64,000 nucleotides of DNA from Cyclina sinensis (taxonomy: Eukaryota; Mollusca; Bivalvia; Venerida; Veneridae). The notes beneath the pieces are model-generated. The model made no database searches, was not told where the DNA came from, and saw only the letters and a list, made by a program, of their open reading frames with translations. The stretch lies in assembly GCA_012932295.1 (NCBI GenBank), contig JAAONU010000009.1:9155535-9219534 (forward strand), written 5' to 3'. A program made the position numbers and the translations under genes. Below, one piece after another: positions 25,517-36,394 of the stretch (the first letter of the stretch is position 1; every line of letters starts with the position of its first letter).

Positions 25517-25817
25517 ATCGTGGGACAATTGACTACAGATTATTTGTTTTCATAAATATTAATTAGCAAAGGGAAGTAACTTCATCCAATGATATTCCGC
25601 ATTGCAAATAGATACTCTTCAATGTGGAGAGTAAGCATAACGACATGTTACTTGAAATAGACGTATTTTCCAGGATTTAAACATAGCCACGAAAGGCAAA
25701 TTGTAACAGGTAATTTCATTGGCTGAGATTGCGCAATAGAAATCTTTCGGAAACCAATAAAAGTAGATAATTAATTATTCATGAGTATGAAATTTTACTA
25801 ATCAATTGTCCCACGAT
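25517..25817. mobile_element. 301-bp element with perfect 16-bp terminal inverted repeats
   Basis: ATCGTGGGACAATTGA at 25517-25532 is matched exactly by its reverse complement at 25802-25817, and similarity continues inwards for a few bases (CTA/TTA). There is no coding capacity. The size and ends fit a MITE. No clear target-site duplication is visible next to the ends, so the superfamily is not assigned. Confidence 0.7.
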
Positions 25818-26848
25818 TGAAGAATAGAGTGAAATGGAATGGATCGAAAGTGGGTTTCCCATGATGTTAATAAAGGTTCAACATATAAACTTGCTTTCAA
25901 TTTTAAGAAATCCCTAAGCAAATTTCATCTTACAGTATTTTTTTCTTTGTTTTAACCCATATAGAAAAAGACTTTGTGCAAAGAAAATTTATTTCAAATA
26001 AGCTTAACATTTTTGTGTCTAACATAAAACAAGTGTATCCCTAAATTGACATAAATTGTTATAAATTATTCTGGCAGATTGAATCAGTAAGATAGATGGT
26101 CAAAGAGATCCAGTCATCAGAAGGAATTTATCTATAATTCCGTTAAATTCTTTAATTTTCTTATCAACTACTTGTGGTGACCTGGATTAAGTTATATTTG
26201 TATAAATGATCAAAATTAATTTGAATAAATAAAGCAATATTTTAGTATCTAATGCAGATATATATATTCTGTAATTCAACTTCAAATTATTTTATCTTAA
26301 CAGTTAAATGTATGTTAATTCTATTCATAACTATATTCATAACATACTCTATACACAAAGCAAATACTATATAAGATAACTGAAAATTAAATATTTCAAA
26401 TTATTTAAAGAATTCCATATATGTTTATTTTAATGATTTCACTCTAAAAGCAATGAGGATGCACACCATTCTATCTTTGCAGTAATTTTCAATATTTCAT
26501 TTTGAAAAGTTTTTGATCCAAGTGGGTTAAACATGTTACTTAATCTCTGGGAATCCTGGTAATAAAAAATCTTCTTAATAATAGGGCACCAAGTCTGCAA
26601 TACAAAAGACATTACTTAAGAGGAGAATTGATCACCTTCTTCCCTCTAGGGCAGATCAGTGATCCAGTGGTACTGAACAATTAAGTCTTGAAATCCAGGG
26701 GTTGAAGGGCCCAGAAGGTTTAATCTACTACTCTTTCACTAACACAACTGCTTGTCATTCAGACAAGATTTTAAACTGTTAAGGTTCCACGTGTCAGTGC
26801 TATACATTGAGCATGTAAAAGAACTGTCCCTACAGTCTGTATTAAAAA
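25818..26848. other. Non-coding AT-rich stretch
   Basis: No repeat, exon or RNA gene was recognised in this stretch. Confidence 0.45.
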
Positions 26849-27001
26849 TATCAGGTGAGGACATGTCAGAGGATTAATGTGACAGTGAGAAGTGTTAAAT
26901 ATCAGGTGAGGACATGTCAGAGGATTAATGTGACAGTGAGAAGTGTTAAATATCAGGTGAGGACATGTCAGAGGATTAATGTGACAGTGAGAAGTGTTAA
27001 A
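26849..27001 (+). repeat. 51-bp minisatellite, three units
   Basis: Three identical copies of AAATATCAGGTGAGGACATG + TCAGAGGATTAATGTGACAG + TGAGAAGTGTT. The unit is a multiple of three, which creates a 63-codon ORF (26855-27046) of no evident meaning. Confidence 0.95.
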
Positions 27002-27402
27002 CTAATTATGTTGCAATTTCAGCTACTTGTAACGCAGTTCAACTGACAATTAAAAACTGATATTTTACACAATTCCTTTAGTATTATACTGAATATAAAC
27101 TTTTGAAACCAGTACTTGGTGCAACAGAAATAACCAGCTTCTCATTTACATCCCTAATTTAAATGAACGCCCAACATATAGGTGCTATGCACTGAGCATG
27201 TGTAAGAACCAGGAGCGTCTCTACAATGGAATTCTTTCTGTATAATGCACTATCCACTACAACCTAAAATAAATTCTACTGAGGGCACTGGTCATTGGGC
27301 AACTGACAATAAGGAAACTAAATAGATAGGCAGAATTATCCATTCCAACTTTCAACATTAATCATTTTGTTGCAGTCTTACAACTGACAAGATGTGACAT
27401 CA

Positions 27403-27432
27403 CTCAGACAGACTGACAGACAGACAGACAGA
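27403..27432 (+). repeat. (CAGA)n microsatellite
   Basis: Roughly seven imperfect CAGA units. Confidence 0.9.
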
Positions 27433-27772
27433 TGCTCCAAGAATTCAAATGTAATATTGTAAAGTTTGATCAGGGAAGACTTAAAATACTTCTCCCAAGC
27501 TATATTAATGAAGAATGGATTGCTGGTTTGACTAAAATTCTTAATAGCAGTTATGGAGGACAAACTGAGAGCCAAGCTATAGTGTCAGAGGCAAGCTCAA
27601 GTCTTTGAGAACAACTAGTTATTTCTGTATAAAATAATTATGTAGCGCAGTCTCATGATGAGTAAGTTTTAAAAGAAATCCTAACACAGGTACTGCATTC
27701 TGCAGACATGCTAGCTTTTCAAGGAGAGACAATTTCTGAAACTTAGCAAAATAAAATGGTATGACAGCTTAC

Positions 27773-27894
27773 CTTCTGAATGTATTAGGTGATGTTGTTG
27801 GTAATGTTACTAAGTTGTTGTGGTCTCGTTAGGTACTGAGGTCTGAATTCTTCATCGAACAAACACACAGCTTTCAACTCGAGTATTCTATATA
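27773..27894 (-). promoter_or_regulatory. Candidate TATA box and non-coding first exon on the minus strand
   Basis: On the minus strand, AGTATATAGAATACT (TATATA at 27889-27894) lies about 115 bp before a good donor, CAGAAG|GTAAGC (GT at 27772-27771). This could be the promoter and 5' UTR exon of the gene whose coding part starts at 18251. Other good donor-like sites exist nearby (AAAG|GTAAGT at about 29579), so this is only a candidate. Confidence 0.25.
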
Positions 27895-28464
27895 CTGTAC
27901 TTTGTCAAAGCTCTTATCCCAAACAAAATTTTGATATTCCATTTACAAGGGACCTTGCAGATACCAGATTAACAAAACTGAAAAAATAAAACAAAAATGT
28001 CATTCAATAGTCTGAAAGCACAAAGTTATCCAAGTTTTATATACCTAAACAGCCAAAGTTCCTGAAAACCTCAGCTCTTACAATTATTTAGGCAGTAGCT
28101 TCAAGATTAGTCTAACCATATCAAATAACTTGGATTTGGTTTACTTTTCAGACTTTCTAACTTCTTTCACAATATTTATTGTCTATATGAAATCTCTTTT
28201 TACCAGTACAGGCACCTGTTAAAGAAAATGATTAGTCTGCTTAAAAACAGTGAAATAAATAATGTATAACAGGAAACTTGTAACCTTCAAAAGTATGGAT
28301 ATAATATTTTCTACAGAAATCAAATCACTGCATTTTTTACTGAATATAAAATCTCAGATAAAATCTAAAGCTTTATATAACAATATCCATGTACAGAAAC
28401 TAGATATCAAATGGAAACAATTTTTCTTTTTAACATTATACTTAACATACAGGATTTAAGAAAA

Positions 28465-28990
28465 CAAACAAGCTTTAACTAAACTTACAAGATTTTACTA
28501 AACAAACATAATTTAACTAAACACACAATATTTAATTAAACATACATAATTTAATTAAATATACAAGATTAACTAAACATACAAGATTTAACTAAACATA
28601 CATAATTGAACTAAACATACATAATTTAACTAAACACATAAGATTTAACTAAACATACAAGATTTTATTAAACACATATAATTTAACTAAACATACAAGA
28701 TTTAACTAAACAGACATAATATAATTAAACATACAAGATTTAACTAAACATATAATTGAACTAAACATACATAATTGAACTAAACATGAAAGATTTAACT
28801 AAACATACATTGTTGAACTTAACATACATAATTTAACTAACCATACAATAATTTAATTTAACATTCAAAATTTTAATAAACATACAAGATTTAATGAAAC
28901 ATACAAGATTTAATGAAACATACAAGATTTTAATAAACATACAAGATTTAATGAAACATACAAGATTTAATGAAACATATACAAGAAAAC
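28465..28990. repeat. AT-rich short tandem repeat, ~20-bp units
   Basis: Degenerate repeats of AACTAAACATACAAGATTT and AACTAAACATACATAATT, about 20 bp each. In the last 120 bp the variant ATGAAACATACAAGATTTA takes over. Small ORFs on both strands here are products of the repeat. Confidence 0.9.
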
Positions 28991-29761
28991 CTAGAAGATT
29001 TAAGGCATCAAAACCAAAATCAGTATCCAAAATCTTAAAACTATTCACTGTACTATTCCAGAAATTTTCTGTGACACTTATACTAGTGTAACCTTCCCTT
29101 CAGATGACACGTACTTTACACTTTAAAAAAAGACCTTTTCATTACTGCACTATTCTGTCTGTAAACAATAAAAATTGTTGCCTTACTTGTTCAGAATACT
29201 GAGTCAGTTTTGCAAAATGCATATATAGACACTATTTTCCACTGAAACCTTATCACTGCCACAGATATACCACATACATACGGTACATAATAAATGCTAG
29301 ATTAGTCAATAATATCTATCATTATTAACCATTATTGATATCATTGTGCTGTAAAACAAAGACCTTTATATCAAAATTTAAAGACCCAAGCAAAAATTAG
29401 CTCTTGGGTAATTGTTAAAACTTTGTATTAAATAAGGTACACAAAAGATCTGGTACAGAAATACAAAAAAGTGCACTCATTCAAATTATTTAACTGCAGT
29501 TGTGATAAAAAATTTCAGTTAGTTAGAAAAGTAAAAGATATCAAGTATCCTTAATCTTTAGGTATGCATCTAAACTTACCTTTCTGTGAGAACAGACAGC
29601 TTACAGCCCCCATATTTTTGCTAGATGTTTGACACAATCCCAGAATTACCTTCATACTCAAACTCCTTCATTTTTTAAAAATGCAAACCATAAATACATG
29701 TCAACATTATCTATTTTTACTCTACAGGCACTACAATATCTTTGCTGAATCTATGCTTTCT

Positions 29762-30520
29762 TGAAAGGCCCTTCTCAATCTTTACCAGACATATCCTTCC
29801 ATGTATGTCTTACTTATGCACTGCATCTGTTGTCAAAACAAGCTTTCCAGTTGCCTGAAAGACCCTTCTCAATCTTTGCCAGACATTTCATTCCTTATTG
29901 CCTTACTTATGCACTGCATCTTTTGTCAAAACAAGTTTTCCAGTTGCCTGAAAGACCCTTCTCAATCTTTGCCAGACATTTCATTCCTTGTTGCTTTACA
30001 TATGCATTGCATCTGTTGTCAAAACAAGTTTTCCAGTTGCCTGAAAGACCCTTCTCAATCTTTGCCAGACATTTCATTCCTTGTTGCCTTACTTATGCAC
30101 TGCATCATTCTGTTGTCAAAACAAGTTTTCCAGTTGCCTGAAAGACCCTTCTCAATCTCTGCCAGACATTTCATTCCTTATTGCCTTACTTATGCACTGC
30201 ATCTGTTGTCAAAACAAGTTTTCCAGTTGCCTGAAAGACCCTTCTCAATCTTTGCCAGACATTTCATTCCTTATTGCCTTACATATGCACTGCATCTGTT
30301 GTCAAAACAAGTTTTCCAGTTGCCTGAAAGACCCTTCTCAATCTCTGCCAGACATTTCATTCCTTATTGCCTTACTTATGCACTGCATCATTCTGTTGTC
30401 AAAACAAGCTTTCCAGTTGCCTGAAAGACCCTTCTCAATCTTTGCCAGACATTTCATTCCTTATTGCCTTACTTATGCACTGCATCTTTTGTCAAAACAA
30501 GTTTTCCAGTTGCCTGACTT
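29762..30520 (+). repeat. 93-bp minisatellite, eight units, with 97-bp variants
   Basis: Units begin CTGAAAGACCCTTCTCAATC and end CAAGTTTTCCAGTTGC. Unit starts near 29762, 29855, 29948, 30041, 30138, 30231, 30324 and 30421 give spacings 93, 93, 93, 97, 93, 93, 97. The 97-bp units carry an extra ATTC (CATCATTCTGTTG). This +4 insertion shifts the frame, which is why three overlapping ORFs of 126-207 codons appear in different frames, and argues against coding. Confidence 0.95.
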
Positions 30521-31359
30521 TTTACTAACTAATTTGTCGAAAAGAATAACTAATTCTTACTTTTCTTCTTTCTAAGAACATCAAGTCATTTCCACTGCCT
30601 TGGATCATAGCTAGTCTGTAAACACCCTTGTATTAGATTTGTATTATCACAAAAGTTACAGTAAAATGCTATATATATAAGTTCCTATTCCCCCAGCCTC
30701 TATATCACAATGATAACATAACAACTACATCATTTAAAGCAGCAATTTATCTCATTGTTCTTTGACAGAAACATAATTACAGCTTCAAGGAAACAGTTGT
30801 AGATCTATGAAGTAACATATGTGTATCTACATATAACTGATGTTGAAAGCTGTCAACGGTATGAGAAATATTACCATATCAAAATACAAAACATAAAAGT
30901 GTTCAAAGTATCATCTTTCTGAAAAACTTGGACAATGTTCACTTTAATAAAACTGTAAATAAAATGCAAAAAGTTTCATTTTATAAATGTCAATATTCAT
31001 GCAAGATAAAAACAGTAAATATGATATGATAAAATACTGCAATGACATTAACATCATACATTGCACCATTAAAGCCTACTGCGTAACAAAGATATGTTCT
31101 CATTTGAAAAAAAATTAACTTCGTATTTCACGTTTCGTTCTACTTGAACAAGTTGACAAAAGTTCATCATGTCAAGTCACACATTTATTTGTTACCAGAT
31201 ATTTTTCCTTCAATGTTCTGGAGTTTTGAAGAAATAATGGCTTGTATATCATAGGGTACTATGACATATTTAAGTCAAATAATGTGCATAAGATATTTTT
31301 TTCAGAACTTTTTTTCAACATTTTTCTAGGCGGCAGCCAATTATTACAGAAAAGCCAAT

Positions 31360-31380
31360 ATTTTTTTTTTTTTTTTTTTG
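31360..31380 (+). repeat. Poly-T tract
   Basis: About 19 consecutive T residues just left of a dispersed element. Confidence 0.9.
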
Positions 31381-31414
31381 TAAAATGTCATCTAAACATA
31401 ATTTCTGTTTTCAG

Positions 31415-32940
31415 TACAAGGGCAATCAGTGATCACATGTGTTGCCTGATGATAACCAATTAAACAGTAGTTTTGAGAGGTGATTGGACAGTTTGTAGGC
31501 TAAAATGCATTTTTTTATTCAAGGGCCATAACTCAGCCAAAAATCATTCAACCGAAAAACCTGTAAGACATGCGCAAGTACTTGAGGTACAGAACAATCC
31601 TGTAACATTTCATTTAAATTGCTTTAGTAGTATAAGAGAAGTAGTCTGGACAAACTTAAAAAATAACAAGAAACATGGCAATGCCACGAAACCAGGTTTT
31701 CAAAAATGTTGTTCTGATTCTATACTATAGTATGAATTTTGGAATGAAGATTGCTATGAATATTCAAAAGATTATAACATGACATGAAGGAAAAGATAAT
31801 ATTCATGAGAATACATGATAATGAGTAGGATGTAAATTTCGGCTAACAATACTGTCTGCAAGGAGTATACTTAATAATGAGACAACAATTTCTGCACGTC
31901 ATCTTGATGTGGTAAACATTTGTCTGAAGTTTCATCAAAATTCTTCAAAGGGTTGAAGAGTTACAGAGTGGACAGGATTTTCAATGTTAATGTCACTGTG
32001 ACCTTGACCTTGGAGCCATCAAAATTCTTCAAAGGGTTGAAGAGTTACAGAGCGGACAGGATTTTCAATGTTAATGTCACTGTGACCTTGACCTTGGAGC
32101 CAGCCATGCGGAACATGCGTTCTGCACGTCATCTTGATGTGGTAAACATTTGTCTGAAGTTTCATCAAAATTCTTCAAAGGGTTGAAGAGTTACAGAGCG
32201 GACAGGATTTTCAATGTTAATGTCACTGTGACCTTGACCTTGGAGCCAGCCATGCGGAACATGCGTTCTGCACGTCATCTTGATGTGGTAAACATTTGTC
32301 TGAAGTTTCATCAAAATTCTTCAAAGGGTTGAAGAGTTACAGAGCGGACAGGATTTTCAATGTTAATGTCACTGTGACCTTGACCTTGGAGCCAGCCATG
32401 CGGAACATGCGTTCTGCACGTCATCTTGATGTGGTAAACATTTGTCTGAAGTTTCATCAAAATTCTTCAAAGGGTTGAAGAGTTACAGAGCGGACAGGAT
32501 TTTCAATGTTAATGTCACTGTGACCTTGACCTTGGAGCCAGCCATGCGGAACATGCGTTCTGCACGTCATCTTGATGTGGTAAACATTTGTCTGAAGTTT
32601 CATCAAAATTCTTCAAAGGGTTGAAGAGTTACAGAGCGGACACAATTTCGTTTGACGCCCGCCCATCCGCCCATACGTTAAAGGACCATATCTCTGACAA
32701 AAATCATTGAACTGGAAAATGCTGATGACATGCACAACTAGACTTGGTACTGATCATTCCTGTAAAATTTGGATGAAATCGCACCAGTAGTTTTTGAGGA
32801 GTAGTCTTGACAAGTTCTGTGATGGACAGAGAGACAGACAGATAGACAGACAGACAGACAGATGATGGGGAAGTGATCCCTATATGTCATGGCTACTTTT
32901 TAGCATGTCGCAGCTACTGTGGAGCCTGCAACACAAAATT
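31415..32940 (+). mobile_element. Dispersed pearl-like element carrying a 146-bp tandem array
   Basis: It starts 'AGTGATCACATGTGTTGCCT', as in the 11865 copy, with the shared core at 31490-31680. It then holds the 146-bp array (31920-32640) and closes with 'ACTTGGTACTGATCATTCCT', a (GACA)n tract (32824-32862), 'AAGTGATCCCTATATGTCATGGCTAC' split by a short duplication, and AACACAAAA at 32940. Its left half has been rearranged relative to the copy at 11865. Confidence 0.65.
31920..32640 (+). repeat. 146-bp tandem array, near-identical units
   Basis: Units of 146 bp (landmarks TCTGCACGTCATCTTGATGT, AAATTCTTCAAAGGGTTGAA, TGTCACTGTGACCTTGACCT) recur with starts at about 32150, 32296 and 32442, plus truncated units at each end. 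The units look essentially identical, so the array is recent or homogenised. Each unit restarts the same 60-codon ORF, an artefact of a unit that is not a multiple of three. Confidence 0.95.
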
Positions 32941-33258
32941 CATTATTTCGCCAAAATGCCTTTTCATTCAAGGGCCACAACTCAGCCAAAAATCCTTCAA
33001 CCAAAAAAAATGTGCAAGTACTTGAGGTACTGATCAATCCTGTAAAATTTCATTCAAATTGCATTAGTAGTATAAGAGAAGTAGTCTGGACAAACTTTAA
33101 AAATAAAAATCATAAAAGGGCCATAACTCTCACAAAAATCATTGAACTGATGCCAATGATATGCACAAATAAACTTGGTACTGATCATTCCTGTAAAGTT
33201 TGGATGAAATCGCACCAGTAGTGTCTGAAGAGTAGTCCGGACAAGTTTTGTGACCGAA
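32941..33258 (+). mobile_element. Second copy of the same dispersed family, interrupted by a DNA element
   Basis: It has the same word order as 11865-12297 up to 'AGTCCGGACAAGTTTTGTGAC'. Its continuation (GGACAGACGAGCTAAAAA) is found at 34183-34200, on the far side of the 916-bp element, so the insertion can be read directly from the broken repeat. Confidence 0.75.
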
Positions 33259-34174
33259 CATACCTGCCATAATTTTTCTGGCCATTTCCAGGATTTTGAT
33301 ATGGAATTTCCGGGATTTGAGCCGATTTTCTGGGACATACAACTATTCATATACTTTCAATGCCCTACCATTGGCAGTACGCAAAATTGGACGGTATTCC
33401 ATTTTTGGCGGGAAAAGCTGTGCACGTGTTTCAAATACACATCAGTACCATCAGTTTCATACCTTTTATTTTAGTTGCAAGAGCATAGTAATTGTGTAGC
33501 AGTAATAATAAAATAATAACTGTGTACCATTTATTAATTAACATCATAAACTCGAATTCAAGTTGAATTACGGGCGTTTGATGACAGCGTCGTCTATGCT
33601 TCGTATTACAAGTATCGGCACAATTTGATCGAACATTACAATATTCATCACAAATACCTTTTAAACTTATCTTTCCTTGTTGGACCGATATGTGAAAAAC
33701 TCAGTTTAATTTCAAGCAGCATCTCTATTGATACGAAATTCCGACGACAGCAAAGAAACCACAAACAAGTTAATGATTTAAAAATCATAGTCTTTGTTGG
33801 CAAGGTCGACGCGCATTTGCATTAAATTTAATTGTAAGTAGCATCTCTATTAACACCAATTCCGATGGCAGCAGTCTTTGAAAGGGGCAGATATCTTGCA
33901 AATTAATTAATGCTCCGCAATTCAATAAATCGATAGCTGATAGCGGTCATTTGTTAATTGGTTATCAATGACACGCGATGTTTTCGCCGAATCAGAACAT
34001 ATTATCATAATGAATAATTAAAAAATTAGCGGCGTGTCAAAATTTTGCTTGGCCTGATCAAGGGCATGCACGTTTTTCATGTTTTCCAGGACATCGGGTG
34101 TCTTTTCGGGACTCCAGAACGGGCCCTCGATATCCTGGACAATCCTGGACGATCCAGGACGTATGGCAGGTATG
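33259..34174. mobile_element. 916-bp non-autonomous DNA element with 8-bp target duplication (hAT-like?)
   Basis: The ends are CATACCTGCCATA (33259) and TATGGCAGGTATG (ending 34174), inverted copies of one another. They are flanked by TGACCGAA (33251-33258) and TGACTGAA (34175-34182), an 8-bp duplication with one mismatch, inserted in the dispersed repeat described at 32941. An 8-bp duplication is typical of hAT elements (also P and others), so the class is inferred. There is no transposase. Near the right end are iterated TCCTGGA / TCCAGGA words (about 34085-34160). A 67-codon ORF (33296-33499) is shared in part with the inverted copy at 36121-36336. Confidence 0.75.
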
Positions 34175-34200
34175 TGACTGAAGGACAGACGAGCTAAAAA

Positions 34201-35435
34201 ACGGCATTATAACAGCTTTTACGATGCCATGCTTTCAGTACTGATGACACTGGTTTTCTCCCCTTAACAATGCTCTCCAAAAAGAATGTGCACCAAAAAA
34301 GAAAACATGATCATTTGGACAGAAATTATTGACTTTTGGTCGGTATTTTACGAGTTTTCAAGCTGGAAAAAATTGTCTGATGGCACACCCTTGTGTATAA
34401 TATGCACCCCTTTGTGTAAACTGAAAATTCTTGAAAAAAAGTGCTTATTACATTCAAGCATTTACGGTATTACTTAATGACCAACTGCCTAGAAAAGATC
34501 CACTGACCATCTGACTAGAAAAAAATAGGTTTGTAAGCTTGTTCAATTATGAAGCAAGAAGAAAGGCTTCATCTGAACTAGGATCTGAGCAAAACACCAA
34601 ATATGCCTTCATTTCAAACAGACAAAAAGACCTTAGTGGTTCTTAGATTTAAAACTTTCCCAAGATATGAAGCTTGTGTTTGGACAATGACACCAGCTGG
34701 TGTCAAACATCACTTATTTTATCTCAACTTGAAAATGCAACAGAAATTACATATTCTTAATCTCCAAAGTCATTGCTTTCATCTCAAGTCATCTCTTCAA
34801 AGAAGTTGGAATTTTCTGCATTATTTACATACCAGAACAAATTTGTAAGACCTTCTTTCATAGATATGAACTTAACTAAGCTGGACAGGCACTGTGACAC
34901 TTAACATAAAATACTGTACTTTTAAAGATTAAAAACTTAATCTCACAAAGAGTATTGCTCTGTGCCAGTCAAGCTGAAATCTAAGTATGACAGTTAAAAG
35001 TCATCAAGTGATATCCAAGTTTATCTTCGATAATCCATTTGTATCCTGGAGTCTATATTAGTTACTCATTGAGGAAACACATTTTGGGGCCAAAAATGAT
35101 AAGACTGCTATGATCAACTTTGAATAGTATTGACTTCTCGCCAATTATATGGGCGTATCATTTTGTTAATTGATCGCTGTCCATTGTTAACATTTAAAAA
35201 GATACAACCTGAGTCAAAAAGTGTATCTTAATGACAAAGCTATGTATACATTTTGTCAAGTTAATATTTCTACCTCAGCCTAGTCAACAAGGGGCCAAAT
35301 TTGCTTCTGTTGCAACGTCTGAGAATACAAGTACCGCAAACTGTTGTGGAACCACATAAAATGAGGTCTAAAAGTTTGTCACTACTGAAATTTTAACAAT
35401 GTGCAAAATAACTGAAATATTTTCTCTATTTTCTT
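34201..35435. other. Spacer between two inverted element copies
   Basis: Non-coding AT-rich DNA. No exon or tandem repeat was recognised; small ORFs here have no support. Confidence 0.45.
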
Positions 35436-36394
35436 ATAACCAATTACCAAATGACCGCTATCGGCTACCGATTTATTGACTTGCGGTGCATTAATTAATT
35501 TGTAAGATATTCTGCCCCTTTCAAAGACTGTCACCGCGGTAATTGGTGGTAATAGAGATGCTACTTTAAATTAAATATAATGCAAACGCGCATAAAACTC
35601 GTGGTGAATATTGTAATGTTCGCTCAAATCGCGCCGATACTTGTATTACGAAACATAGACGACGCTGTCATCAAACGCCTATGATTCAACTTGAATTCGA
35701 GTTTATGATGTTAATTAATTAATGGTACACAGTTATTATTTTATGATTACTGCTACACAGTCGAGAACGAGTGACAAAAATTTCTACTCGTCCTGCATCA
35801 CCATCACCAGTTCTGGTGACCTACGAGAAAAACGATCAACGTTACTGTGCAGTTTACTGAATTAAAAAAGGCGCAGTGCTCCCCCTTACTCACGCTTCCG
35901 GTTTCATTTTGATAGCGTATTACATGGAGAATTTACTGTCGGTAAACTGTGACGTTATGATATACACATCCATCGGTATATTTCTTGTGGTTTTTGCACT
36001 CGTTCTGCAGGATGATCGATCAGAAAATTATACTCGTCCTCCTACCTTCTCCACTCGTAAATATGAGCGAAATTTTTTTTTGAAGTGGTTGAGAGGGGTG
36101 GGGGAATAACCGTCGGGTGGTTAGACCGATTGAGCTTGAAACATTTCTGCAAGCCTGTCAATTACTATGCTCTTGCAACTAAAATAAAAGCTATGAAACT
36201 GATGGTACTGATGTGTATCTGAAAGACGTGCACGGCTTTTCCCGCCAAAAACGGAATCCCGTCCGATTTTGTGTGCTGCCAACGGCAGGGCATTGAAAGT
36301 ATATAAATAGTTGTATGTCCCGGAAAATCGGCTCAAATCCCGGAAATTCGATATGAAAATCCCGGAAATGGCTAGAAAAATTATGGCAGGTATG
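35436..36394. mobile_element. Truncated inverted copy of the 916-bp element
   Basis: It reads as the reverse complement of 33259-33965 and ends TTATGGCAGGTATG at 36394. Homology stops at 35436, so the inner end (about 210 bp of the full copy) is missing. Relative to the left copy it has about 400 extra bases (35763-36165), whereas the left copy has about 175 extra bases near 33650-33825. The two therefore diverged by indels, and neither derives simply from the other. Confidence 0.75.

Noticed and set aside
29761..30575. Three overlapping ORFs of 126-207 codons
   Set aside because: All are the same 93-bp repeat read in frames shifted by the 4-bp variants.
31920..32624. Repeated 60-codon ORFs
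   Set aside because: They are identical restarts in each 146-bp unit, which is not a multiple of three.
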